NCBI GenBank assembly: GCA_900095095.1
Contig: FMBT01000448.1
Span: 1-64,000, forward strand
DNA length: 64,000 nucleotides
DNA from: Fragilariopsis cylindrus CCMP1102
Lineage: Eukaryota; Bacillariophyta; Bacillariophyceae; Bacillariales; Bacillariaceae
Reading direction: 5' to 3'
The first letter of the stretch is position 1; the number at the start of each line of letters is the position of its first letter. Made by a program: the position numbers and the translations under genes. Positions 19,833 to 30,075 of the stretch are shown piece after piece. The notes under the pieces are model-generated. The model was not told where the DNA came from and did no database searches. It saw only the letters and a list, made by a program, of their open reading frames with translations.

Positions 19833-20110
19833 AAAATTAAACTTAATACAAATGATTTCGGCGGATACTTAAACTGATCAGGATAGTATCTTCAAATCTT
19901 ATATTACTGACTTTAGTTCGAGGTAGGCTTTGGATTAACTCTGTTAACAAAGTTGTGATCCTTTGTTATTGTTGTGAGCTGCAGGATATATTTACCCTAA
20001 TTTAATGAGTAGCCTTAAATTAAGTTGTAAATATTCGGTGGTCCTGCGTCCCTTGTCGTTCGCGCGTTTTCCATCCGTACGACGTACCTACTAAGCTTGC
20101 GCATGTTCGG
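19833..20110. repeat. Split direct repeat B, outer copy (B2)
   Basis: 278 bp copy of 9474-9751 forming the 5' end of the element on its coding strand. It would hold the promoter for the gag-pol transcript. Host DNA begins after TTCGG with TGGTCCTGC. Confidence 0.9.
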
Positions 20111-20545
20111 TGGTCCTGCTTCCACAAAAATAAATCGAATCAATCACGGCATCAATCATCAATCTTCGCAAATGCACATCCATCAAGCAGCAGTCTAGCA
20201 GTCGCTATCGATCGATCGCTCGATCAGCCATCAAAATCTTATCGCGTCGATAATTTGATTTTCGGGTGATTTGCAAATACATTTGTTCTTCGGCACCTCT
20301 AGCAAATGCGATCACCATCCCCTCCACTCGTAACCTGTGTAGCATAATCAAATAAACGACGGCACCCATAGAATTTATCTTACTCAACAATAGAATAGAC
20401 TTACTTATTATTTTTTGGTTCGATTGTTCAACGGTCAGAGAAGGAATAAATAATCATTTGCTTCATACTTGAAAGTTTCAGTTGTACTTTTCTTCTCTCT
20501 CTCCCTCTCTCGCTACAGTCCCATCTTCCATCTTCTTCTGAAAGT
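20111..20545. other. Host flank and upstream region of the GH81 gene
   Basis: No gene seen. It includes the short palindromic CGATCGATCGCTCGATCAG near 20207-20226 and a CTCTCTCTCCCTCTCTC pyrimidine run just before the GH81 start, probably in its 5' UTR. Confidence 0.5.
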
Positions 20546-23500
20546 ATGACACCTAAATCTCAAGAAGTCACTGAGACGACTGGGCTTATAAATGAGAATT
20601 ATTTCGATAGTATGGAGGTCCAGGCCGATAGTAGTAGTTGTCAGTCCGACGACGACGATCACGACAAAACCAATCAAAAGGCTTCAAGTAGAAATTGCAA
20701 ACGATTTATCTTTGCATATAAGCGTACTATATTTATGATACTTTTGGGGATTGGTTTACTATCTGCATCGATGTCGGGCTTGATGACTTTCAGAACAAAA
20801 TCTACCAGCAGCAGTAGTAGTAGCAGCAGCAGCAGCAGCAAAAACGACAGCGACAGCGGCGATGATGGTGATGCCATGGTCCCAACGGATGGTCGTCCCT
20901 TTCCCTTGTCACTTCTTGATCCTATCCATGACTTAGGTCTAGCGGGGTGGGATCGTTCCCCCGATGAATCCTCGTTTCCATCCTTCTATTACAACGCTGA
21001 TGCTGATGACAGGTATGGTAATAATAATTCGAGGAAGCTAAGTGCAAGTGAAAGCAGCAACAACAACAACACGACAAGTAGAAAGAAAAAAGCTTTACCA
21101 ACTAACGCTTGGTATCAAAATATGCTCCAAGTGTCTCACAATGAGGAACCAACGAATTTACAGCGTACATATCCTGTTCCTTATCTAGTTGACGTCGTTG
21201 GCTTATCCCTGGATTACGGATGCATGCCACTGACATCGATGCGAGTGATATGGTAATGCAATTGTCATTCAATGAAAATGCTGGTCTTGTTTTGGGTGCT
21301 GCAGAACATCTGTCTTCGAAAAAGAAGACGATTCATAGTCATAGATACAAAGTTCTTAAGACGACAAATCTTGGTATCACTCTTGAATGGGTACGTAATA
21401 TTTCAAAAAAAAAATCGTTGTCTGCACTGTGTCAACAGTTTACCTTTTCTTCTTCTAGCAAACAAAGTATTATGACATTGAATTATCTCTAACTTTTTAC
21501 TGTGCATCCAATATACGATCGCCACACAAACTCAATTTATTTTACCTTTTCTACTATCACAGAATGCCATGAAAATGACATCCAGTATTGTTAGAGGGAT
21601 GTCTTATGTTACTATGGAATACGAAAAGCAGCATGCAAAGGATGACTCTGGTGGTGATAGTAGTAGCATTCTCATGCCAACTATTGCCTCTCACACAGAG
21701 CTACTTGATCCGATCATCATTGATGGTACCAATACCACATTGGAGTGTTCTAATAAAGTATCGAAAAAGATGAGAGTAGAAAATGATATCGAACTGTATT
21801 TTCACGTAAGTGATTACACTTGGATGGTATTCTTCTCGGAACCTGCATGGATTCAATGTTTGGTTAAAGATGGAAAAACTATGGTGCAAGTTGTAGGTTA
21901 TGATAATGATGGAACTAAAACCAGTGATATCGACGACGAAGATGATGGACAGGATAATACTAACTGTTCGACGTCTACTTCCAATACCTTTATTATGAGG
22001 GCGGCACTCATAGACCAATGTACAAATGGTATGAACATCATTTCATGTAGGCAGGGTATGGGCAATCGACTATTAGATGAACCGAAGAAACACGACTACA
22101 CTAAGCTACTCCGCGAATATGCTGACACTTATCCTGGTCGCGATACCTCCTTTTCTTACACTTTCCCCGACACGGATGGTGACGAAAGGGCCACACTGCT
22201 ATTCGATTGGGATGTCAGGAGTATGTCAAATCAGTGTAGCAAGAATCCTCCATCGACAGAAGATTTACTTATGTTTGCTATACCGCATCACATGGATCGT
22301 TTACCACCGGACGTTTTACCGAATTGGAAAAGATATTGTAAGTCTTCTCTTACAGGTCCAGCTTGCCTTGTCAAAGGTAAAAGATGGGAAATTGAGCAGG
22401 TATTACCAGTAATAGGATTTAGAGCCAAGAGACCACCCAAACCACAATATATTCCTACGCTGGCGAAGGTATGTCTTTCGAGCATAAGATGCATATTTTT
22501 GTCTGCATTCGAACACCACTCTAGCTCTGGTGCAGATTTTTACCGCACGTACCTTATTTTTGATTTCGATGCCTCCTAAAAAAGTCTGAAAATATAATCT
22601 GAATGAAGATACAAGATATGTGCATGTTTGCATTATTTGTACTTGTATCGATTTATGTATATATGTTTTGAATGTCCGTGTTATTATTATCTTTTGTCTT
22701 ATTTCTCACGGTTTTTTATGTTTTCTTCTCCTACTTTTCTACGGTACTCGAAGGCTTTATTGGGTGACATTGGATTTGAATTGCCAGATTTTTTCCAACG
22801 TGGAGCAGGTGACACATACTTTAGCGGGAAATACTTAGCGAAGCTTGCTCGTATTCTTTTAATTTCCGAAGAGGTCCACGATTTGTGCGGTAGGAATGGG
22901 GGTCGAGAATATCTACAATTCTGCAAAAATTCAACTCTTCCTACCAAAGATCAAGTCGAAGAGGGTATTCAAAACCTTCGTAGAAGTGTTGAGGTATGGA
23001 TCAATGGTACAGCTGAAACTCCTTTTGTTTACGATAATGCTTGGGGTGGAGTTGTAAGCTGTGGGTGCTATATGGAAGAAACAGATTGTATCAATAGATA
23101 CCCAAACTGTCCTGCTTTTTCCGACCCTGGTCTTAATTTCGGAAATGCATTTTATAATGATCATCATTTTCATTATGGCTATCACATATTTGCCGCTTCC
23201 GTTGTTGCACATTTTGATAATGTATGGGGTATGGATAACTTTGAGAACGTTCTTTTACTAGTGCGTGATATTGCGAACCCTTCCGAGGAAGATGTGTCTT
23301 TCCCATTGTTTCGACATAAAGATTGGTACCAAGGATCATCGTGGGCCAGTGGTGTCCCGTATCCAGCATTCTTAAATGGAAAGAACCAAGAGTCAAGTAG
23401 CGAGGCAATTGCTGCTTACGAGGGCGTTGCACTATTTGGGCAAGTGATGAATAAAATATGGGAAAAGAAAGAACACAAAAGATACGCTGCTGTGTCTAAG

Positions 23501-24855
23501 CAGATTGCTAACGTGGGAAAACTCATGGCAGGGACGGAATTGACTTCTGCTAAGCGATATTGGCACGTCAAGGATAAGGATGATCCCCAACGTATTTATC
23601 CTAAGCAATTTAGCAACAATGTGATTGGAATTTTATGGCAAACTATGGCACAATTCGGTACCTGGTTTGGTGCCGCCGCATATTTACCAATCGGGATTCA
23701 ATTGCTTCCATTGACGCCCATCTCCGAAGATCGAGATGATGACCTTGATTGGATAAACTTGATTTATAAGCCTCTTACCTATGGTACGTTCTGAAATGTT
23801 ATCCTTGAATGACCTTCTGTATCTTTCAATCAATTGCTAACCCCCCCCCTCTCTCTCTCTCTCTCTTCTGCTTCCTATTCTATTGAACAGCATGCGCTAC
23901 CGACTTCCAATGTACTGAATCTGGCTGGTCGATCTTACAGCTAGCTGTTCTTGCCACAGTGGGATACGCAGCGGAGGCGGCCATGAATGTGAAGGAGCTA
24001 CCAAATGAATCCTTTGAAAATGCCGGAGGTAACGGTCAGTCTCGATCCAACACTATTTGGTATATATCTACCCGTCCCGTTGTCGACAATCCTGTTCCTA
24101 TATTGCGATACGACAAGCGAGGTAAAGAAGAAGTCCAACCGAAGGTCATGTACGAGCTCAAGGATTGTTATCTACCTGATTCTTGTACCGAAGAAGTCTT
24201 GGAGCGACAAGCGGGAGAATACACGTGTAGAGTCCGTATGTCGTGGTTGATTCATGAGAAAGGCCTTCCACAATGGGATGCATGTTGGACGATAGCTGGA
24301 CTAGAATTTCCTGAAATTTGTGGTCCGTGTGATCCAGGTGTACATTTTGTATCGAAACAGCAACAAAAGGAAGATGAAATTGAAATAAAGGAGAAGCAGC
24401 AGTCGGCCGAAATTTCACCCTCCGACGGCACCAGTAGTTCTCTCCAATGCCCACCCTGTACTCAGAAACAGTGTGATAGTGACTTGAATCATTGCCCTGT
24501 CTATAAAAGGACTTTTGTCTGTACGGAGGGTACTAGCAAGGCTGGTTGCAGCGGAGAGTTACAATTCTGGAGAGAACAGAATAATCAATGCGATGCATGC
24601 TGTGAAATGACGAATTGTCTTGTATTGAAAGATGAGGAAGCCGAAAAGATAACCAAGGATGGAAATTTCTTATCGAAATCGAAATGCCCTCCTTGCGAAC
24701 CAAGTATTTGTTACGGAAAATTAAACCAATGTCCTATACATTCCGCCCCATATGTATGTACAGATGGAGCAAGTGTGGGTGGATGTTCGTCGAGCCCGTG
24801 GAGTTTGGCAGGTGATGTTTGCACCGAATGTTGTGAGCTGAAACTAGATTGCTAA
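20546..24855 (+). CDS. GH81 endo-1,3-beta-glucanase with duplicated C-terminal Cys-rich modules; one frameshift in exon 1
   Basis: Exons 20546-21390, 21563-22468, 22754-23783 and 23891-24855; all intron phases match. An N-terminal cytosolic tail and one membrane anchor (about residues 52-75) precede a Ser/Asp-rich stalk. GH81 motifs: P-T-N-A-W-Y-Q-N, P-V-P-Y-L-V-D-V, V-R-G-M-S-Y-V-T, D-T-Y-F-S-G-K, Y-N-D-H-H-F-H-Y-G-Y, and N-Q-E-S-S-S-E-A with the general acid/base pair. The C-terminus has two 56-57-residue modules (24448-24618 and 24685-24852), each with ten Cys in the same spacing. At 21200-21202 one base is missing: D-V-V-G continues as L-I-P-G-L-R only in the next frame. It should cleave beta-1,3-glucan such as chrysolaminarin or callose-like wall glucan. 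As read it is broken, by mutation or a sequencing error. Confidence 0.85.
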
Positions 24856-25422
24856 GGCTCTGCTACAGTATCATACATCAGTTCCACGGTACGGTATTAT
24901 AGCTGTATTAGAAACTTTCTACTACTACTGTAGTTAAAAGATATGTTCATTTTTATAATATATAATATATAATAGAAAAAGATTCATTTTAGTGCGTCAA
25001 CTGTTAAAACAAAGTCAAATAATGTACATGTTTTTGTTATTTCTACATGCAGTTAACCAAATAGAACAATTCTCATTGCAAAGGATACATAGTATGGGAT
25101 ACTTCACTAATAGCTTAGTAGAAGGCACACATACTGTTATCTCGATTCAAAACTCGGGACCACCATAGTACTACTAAAATGCCTCCCCCTTTTAATCAAT
25201 TTAGCATAACTCCCCCGAATTATCAAAGATACCACACAAATATTGAAATACGTGTGTGATGGCCATTGCATTGATTGATGGTTCATCGTCATGCATCAGC
25301 ATTATTAAAAAAAAGAAGGTCGTCAAAAGCCAACAAACCAACAACGAGGAAAGACGCATACACAGCAGAAGCAGACGATACGATCAACGACATATATTAG
25401 AGAGTTTGCTATCATATAAAAT
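24856..25422. other. Intergenic, nothing recognised
   Basis: AT-rich 3' flank of the GH81 gene and 5' flank of the lumen protein gene. A TATAATATATAATATATAAT run lies near 24955-24975. Confidence 0.5.
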
Positions 25423-26280
25423 ATGCAATTACCAACTAGAAGAATGAAAATAGAGCAGGCAAGACTAATGTGCTCTTCCACTTCTGAATACAAAATCAAT
25501 CGCTGTACGAAACTGTTAGGATTTATTGCGTTTCTACTATTATCACAAGTTGTAACGCATATTTCCGCTTTTTCTACCATTGTCATCGCTAGTAGTCGAA
25601 CTAAGCAGCAGCAGCAGCAGCAGCAGCAACATCAAATCGCAACAGCAACAGCAACTACATCGCTGCTATTGTCGATTGTGTCGCCATCCACAACTATTAA
25701 TGAATGCAATCCTGTCGAAAGTTTTGAAGAAGATGATACTAATAATGATTTATTACTACCGTCATCATCTCGTTACAGTCGTCGATCAATATTGATGCAA
25801 ATTCTTACTACAACTACGATGGCATTATCATTACCTTCTACATGTCATGCTGCTGTATCATCTTCTTCCAAGAAAATCGATCCAGAAACAGCTTATAAAA
25901 ATCTACGCAAAGCAAGAGAAGAACTGGCAGTGGCAGGACGTATCTATTTCCCGAAACAAGATTGGGATGGACTACGAAAATATTTGGATGACGATAATGA
26001 AAAATCAACCAATATTAATAATTACGACGCTAATGCATCTGCTCTCCTTACGAGTACACGATTAGATGCGGAATCGAAGAAAGCGATAGGTACAATACGC
26101 CGATTTGGTGTCGGTGCGGATGTTATTATCATGTATGGTGGATTAAAGGCAGAATTATCAGAAGATAATGAACGACCAAACTCATCGGATATACAAAAAT
26201 ATTACTTGAAAACTCTAGATTCGATTGAAGAAGTTATAGCGATTGTAAAATCCAATCCTGGGTTTAGTAAAATTGATTGA
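25423..26280 (+). CDS. Thylakoid-lumen protein with plastid and Tat-type targeting signals
   Basis: 285 aa, single exon. The N-terminus is layered. A signal peptide (L-L-G-F-I-A-F-L-L-L-S-Q-V-V, residues 31-44) ends at I-S-A-F (47-50), the ASAF-like cleavage site of diatom plastid precursors. A transit stretch with a CAG-encoded Gln run follows. A twin-arginine signal comes next, R-R at 120-121 then hydrophobic residues, ending C-H-A-A at 141-144. The mature part (about 140 aa) is predicted helical: A-Y-K-N-L-R-K-A-R-E-E-L, Y-F-P-K-Q-D-W, and a last helix around L-D-S-I-E-E-V. This resembles lumenal four-helix photosystem II extrinsic proteins of the PsbQ/Psb31 kind, but no diagnostic motif proves it. 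Targeting is well supported; function is inferred. Confidence 0.75.
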   Translation: MQLPTRRMKIEQARLMCSSTSEYKINRCTKLLGFIAFLLLSQVVTHISAFSTIVIASSRTKQQQQQQQQHQIATATATTSLLLSIVSPSTTINECNPVESFEEDDTNNDLLLPSSSRYSRRSILMQILTTTTMALSLPSTCHAAVSSSSKKIDPETAYKNLRKAREELAVAGRIYFPKQDWDGLRKYLDDDNEKSTNINNYDANASALLTSTRLDAESKKAIGTIRRFGVGADVIIMYGGLKAELSEDNERPNSSDIQKYYLKTLDSIEEVIAIVKSNPGFSKID

Positions 26281-26751
26281 TTTGTAGAATTAAATGGCTA
26301 GCCATATTTGCGTGTATTGTATTACTATTATATAAATATAGTAATAATTTGGAAATAATATTATTCGATACAACACGGACTTTTCTTTTGTAAGTTGCTA
26401 AAATCTTAGTGTGTTATTGAACAGAGATGACACCATCAGGGCATATTGGTACTGAGAGAAGTCTTTTTTTTTCTTTTTCCAATTCCTGTCTCCTCTCGTT
26501 CCTTCGTAAATAAAAGTAACGATTCGTCCATTCATTTTCAACTTCTGCTTCCGCGTTGATCTGAACTGACAGCATAAGCTGGTCGCTATAAGTACTAAGA
26601 GTTTTCCAAGTCGGAAGGAGCGTATTGAATATTGGCAGTAGAATTGATTTAAACTATAAGGGAGTAAAAAATACAATAGACATATTATCAAATTTCTATT
26701 ATAATCAATGAATCCAATATTTTCTACATGAACTCAATATTTTTTATTCTT
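26281..26751. other. Intergenic, nothing recognised
   Basis: Convergent 3' flanks of the lumen protein gene and the Ser/Asn-rich gene. A 97-codon minus-strand ORF (26398-26691) has no supporting feature. Confidence 0.5.
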
Positions 26752-28194
26752 TTATTCATGGTTATCGATTTCAGGAGGAGGACTTGATGATGATGATTTC
26801 TTCTTCTTTTTGTGGTGCGCTATTTTGGTAGACATCAACAACGAAGTTAAATCTTTCATTGAATCATTATGAATCAATGTCGATTCTTGAAAAGCCGACG
26901 ACGATGATGATAGCAGACTGTTGTCATTATCATTATCGACATCATTATCATTATCAGATAGCGAAATTAATAATTCTCCGATTGAACTATTATTATTATT
27001 GTTATCATTCAACATCGACATCGATTCCTGAAAAGCCGATGATTGAAGACTGCTGTCATTATCATTATCATTATCATCGTCATTATCAGACAGCGAAATT
27101 AATAATTCTCCGATTGAATTATTATTATTACTATCATTATTCAACATCGACATCGATTCATGAAAAGCCGACGATGATGATGATTGAAGAGTTGATAAAG
27201 AATTTGTTGTTGGTGATGCACGCCCAGCTGCTGCATCACCATCTGGTTCCATCATTATGTCAAAGAATCGATTATGTTCTTCATTCCGTCTTGCTCGTAA
27301 GTCAGTTTTACTCCATGACGCGTTTGCGTTACTTTTTTCGTATGTACCAGATCGTTTCAATCGTCGTTCACCATAACCCCGTCCACCTAATGATGTTGCA
27401 CTACTATAGTAGTTAATGTTACGACTATCACGTCTTGGTGGTCTTGATGGCATAGGTAGACGTGTATCAAGTAAAGCTGAATCACTTTGATTTAATCGAT
27501 CGTATAATGATTTCTTACCAATTTCATCCTCTGTTGGTGATCGTTGTCGTCGTGGCATTCGTAAAAACCTATTGTTATTACTGTTACCTTTGGTACCGTT
27601 GTCTCCGGGACTTACGGTGGCACTGTCGTCACTAGCACTTCGTCGTAACTCTGACATCTTCACCATCGTGGATGGAATTGCATCCGAAAAAGATGATGAA
27701 CGGATCTGATGTCCCGCACGTCGTGATCGTCGTGACGATGTAAACAGTAAATCATTATCACTATGTTCTCGTACTAAATAGTCCCATCGACTTTTCGTTT
27801 TGTGATTACTATCATCGTTTAATTCTGTCGCGTTGGAGGAGAACGCAACACGTATATCACGGATACTTCTTTGTTCTGATGCCGGTACTTTAGGATTATC
27901 TTGTACGATTAAAAATTCACTTGATTCTTCATCTTCCAATAAAACACTCAAAAATGATGATAAACTGGAATTACCGAATGAATCTGTGTGTTGTGTATGA
28001 TCTGACAAACGCAAATCATTCAAATCAATTGTTGTTTCATTACTAGCAGTATAAATAGAGCTTTTGGCTGTTGTGATTGTACTACCGCTATTGTTCAACT
28101 TGTTATTGTTGCTCATGTTATTATCTAATGTAGCTGATGACGATGATGACTGGACTTGAGTAGGAGGGGAACTGTTACGAGACATTGTACCCAT
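26752..28194 (-). CDS. Low-complexity Ser/Asn/Asp-rich protein with internal repeats, unknown function
   Basis: 480 codons from ATG 28194; the frame extends to a TTG at 28233 but no earlier ATG exists. The middle is basic with many S-R/R-R-S contexts (R-S-R-R-A-G-H, R-R-S-A-S-D-D), typical of a phosphorylated, unstructured protein. The C-terminal third has repeats of about 45 residues: S-A-F-x-E-S-M-S-M-L-N, then I-G-E-L-L-I-S-L-S-D-N-D, twice nearly identical and a third time in part. The tail is H-H-K-K-K-K-K. No domain or membrane segment. The repeated amphipathic piece could be a docking motif. Confidence 0.6.
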   Translation of the reverse strand: MGTMSRNSSPPTQVQSSSSSATLDNNMSNNNKLNNSGSTITTAKSSIYTASNETTIDLNDLRLSDHTQHTDSFGNSSLSSFLSVLLEDEESSEFLIVQDNPKVPASEQRSIRDIRVAFSSNATELNDDSNHKTKSRWDYLVREHSDNDLLFTSSRRSRRAGHQIRSSSFSDAIPSTMVKMSELRRSASDDSATVSPGDNGTKGNSNNNRFLRMPRRQRSPTEDEIGKKSLYDRLNQSDSALLDTRLPMPSRPPRRDSRNINYYSSATSLGGRGYGERRLKRSGTYEKSNANASWSKTDLRARRNEEHNRFFDIMMEPDGDAAAGRASPTTNSLSTLQSSSSSAFHESMSMLNNDSNNNNSIGELLISLSDNDDDNDNDNDSSLQSSAFQESMSMLNDNNNNNSSIGELLISLSDNDNDVDNDNDNSLLSSSSSAFQESTLIHNDSMKDLTSLLMSTKIAHHKKKKKSSSSSPPPEIDNHE

Positions 28195-30075
28195 GGTGAT
28201 TTGATGATATTTACTAGATATCTTATAATGCAAGGCAAGTTTTCTTGATTTTTAAGTGCTTTTCTCCTTGAGTGAGGTAGTGAGTTTTCAAATGAATACA
28301 GTAGCACATAAAAATATGGGCCAGCTATGGGCGAAAAAGCAAAAGAGGAACAAAATATAGAAGCAACGGCGTTGAAAAAATAATGCGGAGTTATAACATT
28401 TAAAATAATGTCAACAGCATTTTGTCAGATTTATGACGCACGCGCAAAACGACGCAATTACTTACTACCCCTTACCATACAAAAAGGACCAGTATATATA
28501 TTCAAAAAGGGACCATGAAATTATCAGTTGTTCCTCGGAAATTCATCTTCCAAAAATGACTACTGAAGCAAGACCATAATACTTCAAGTAATAATTCAGC
28601 CGAAAAAGGCTTAACAATTTTGATTACATAAATACTGGTCATAATAATTATTCTCTAAACCTACACTAATTGTAGGTTAGAAGTACGTTAGTAGTCATGT
28701 AAGTTAGTATTAAGTTAGTAGTAAGTTAGTAATAAGTTAATAGTACGTTAGAGGAGCTTTTAGAAGAGCTAGAAGAGCTTAGATGATAAAAAATAATGAT
28801 GAGGTAATTTAGAGATCAGCCCTGCCTTCCTACTATACTAGAGGTATCTTAATAATATCTAAATAACTACACCGTAGTACTAATTCTACATACTCAGAGT
28901 GTCGGCAAGGGTATAATAAGGAGGCAGTGGTATCTTAAGAAAAACATTTGTGCTCAGGGCTAGCTGCTGAGCAAAATAGCGGAACCACAAAGACAGTATT
29001 ACCATTTGACAAAGATTCTAGATGAAGAAGAAGACTATAATATGATGTATAGTAAAATGTGTAGTCCAATATCACATCAAAATGCAACCTGAATTGGAAA
29101 CAGCTCTATTGTATCAAATAATAATTGTAGTGGGAATACTGATCAAAAATGAGAATTGTTTATGAAATTCACTACCACTAGATGTGACTCAATAAGTTTC
29201 AATCTGCAATCAGTATACATTCCAGAAAATGCAAGTACATCACCAACAGAAGAAGGGTGCATGCAATCTATTAAAAATGCAGAGAGAGAGATAGACTGAT
29301 ATAGATACTTTTACTATTTACCAAGAAGATAATCTGAAGTAAGTAGTACAATGTGGAAATCAAAAAAGACCACCCATTCATCATGAATAGCCTCAACCCT
29401 TATGATAATAAATATAACACCAAGCAGTCTCCTTCCAATGGTACTGCTACCATTCTTCTGGATTGAGATTGGAAAGTCAGAGATTGGAAAGTCTAGAAGA
29501 GATGTGGTACCACTGTTGCAGTCCTTGGGTTTCTGTTTGTATCCTTCTTTGTTGCTGGTTGCTATTCCATTAGCATTTCAGCACAAAATTGAGTCTGAGT
29601 TGGTAATGGCAGAGTGGTGATGGTGCCAAGTCAGCAGCAGTAGCAGAAGCCTTGAGCAATAGCAATAAATGCAAAACATGGGGGCACAAGTGTAAAATGG
29701 GCATTGTTGTGGTTCCAGCCCGTGTCAAGAGTTATTTGAAGGCACTAGTCTATGCAGTGATAAAGATGCATAGTCTCATATTGCATAGCATTCCCGATAC
29801 CAAGTTGGTGCATGACCTGGCAGCTTGCTGGCTAGTTAGATTGAATGAACAGAGTTAAGTTAACAAGTAAGTAACAAGGATGAAAATTGTGTGTGATATA
29901 TCACTTAAGCTGTTATTACACTATTTATGTATCCGTGTAGCTCTACATTTTATATTTGCATTGCTCCCCATCTATTGTTATACTTGTATCATAGGTTTGC
30001 CATTGCTATGACAAAGTTCGCCCTATAGATAACCTTACAAATTCCGTAAGCCCAAAAGTCCACATAAATACAGCT
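28195..30075. other. Long intergenic stretch with GTTAGTA-type short repeats and decayed sequence
   Basis: No supported gene. At 28670-28760 the unit (A)AGTTAGTA recurs imperfectly many times. Two plus-strand ORFs (29402-29620 and 29652-29858) have no start context or known motif; the area 29.4-29.9 kb could be a decayed transposon remnant but nothing diagnostic was found. Confidence 0.5.

Larger units (their letters stand above)
8981..20110 (-). mobile_element. DIRS-order tyrosine-recombinase retrotransposon with split direct repeats (Ngaro/PAT-type layout)
   Basis: On the plus strand the order is A1 (8981-9457), B1 (9474-9751), A2 (9752-10227), core, B2 (19833-20110). Read on the coding (minus) strand this is B'-ORFs-A'-B'-A', the split-direct-repeat layout of Ngaro and PAT elements. 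The core carries Gag-like ORFs, an RT-RNase H with Y-V-D-D, and a tyrosine recombinase instead of a DDE integrase. The A copies differ by one G in a homopolymer and the B copies by one base, so insertion is recent. No target-site duplication is seen. Both junctions are explained by crossover at a shared GGT, as expected for a recombinase-integrated circle. No clear DPPY/NPPF methyltransferase motif was seen, which favours Ngaro over PAT. The element also carries an opposite-strand ORF and a foldback insertion. Confidence 0.9.

Noticed and set aside
29402-29858. Two short ORFs as a gene or Gag remnant
   Set aside because: No ATG context, no splice connection and no motif; evidence is too thin to name a transposon.
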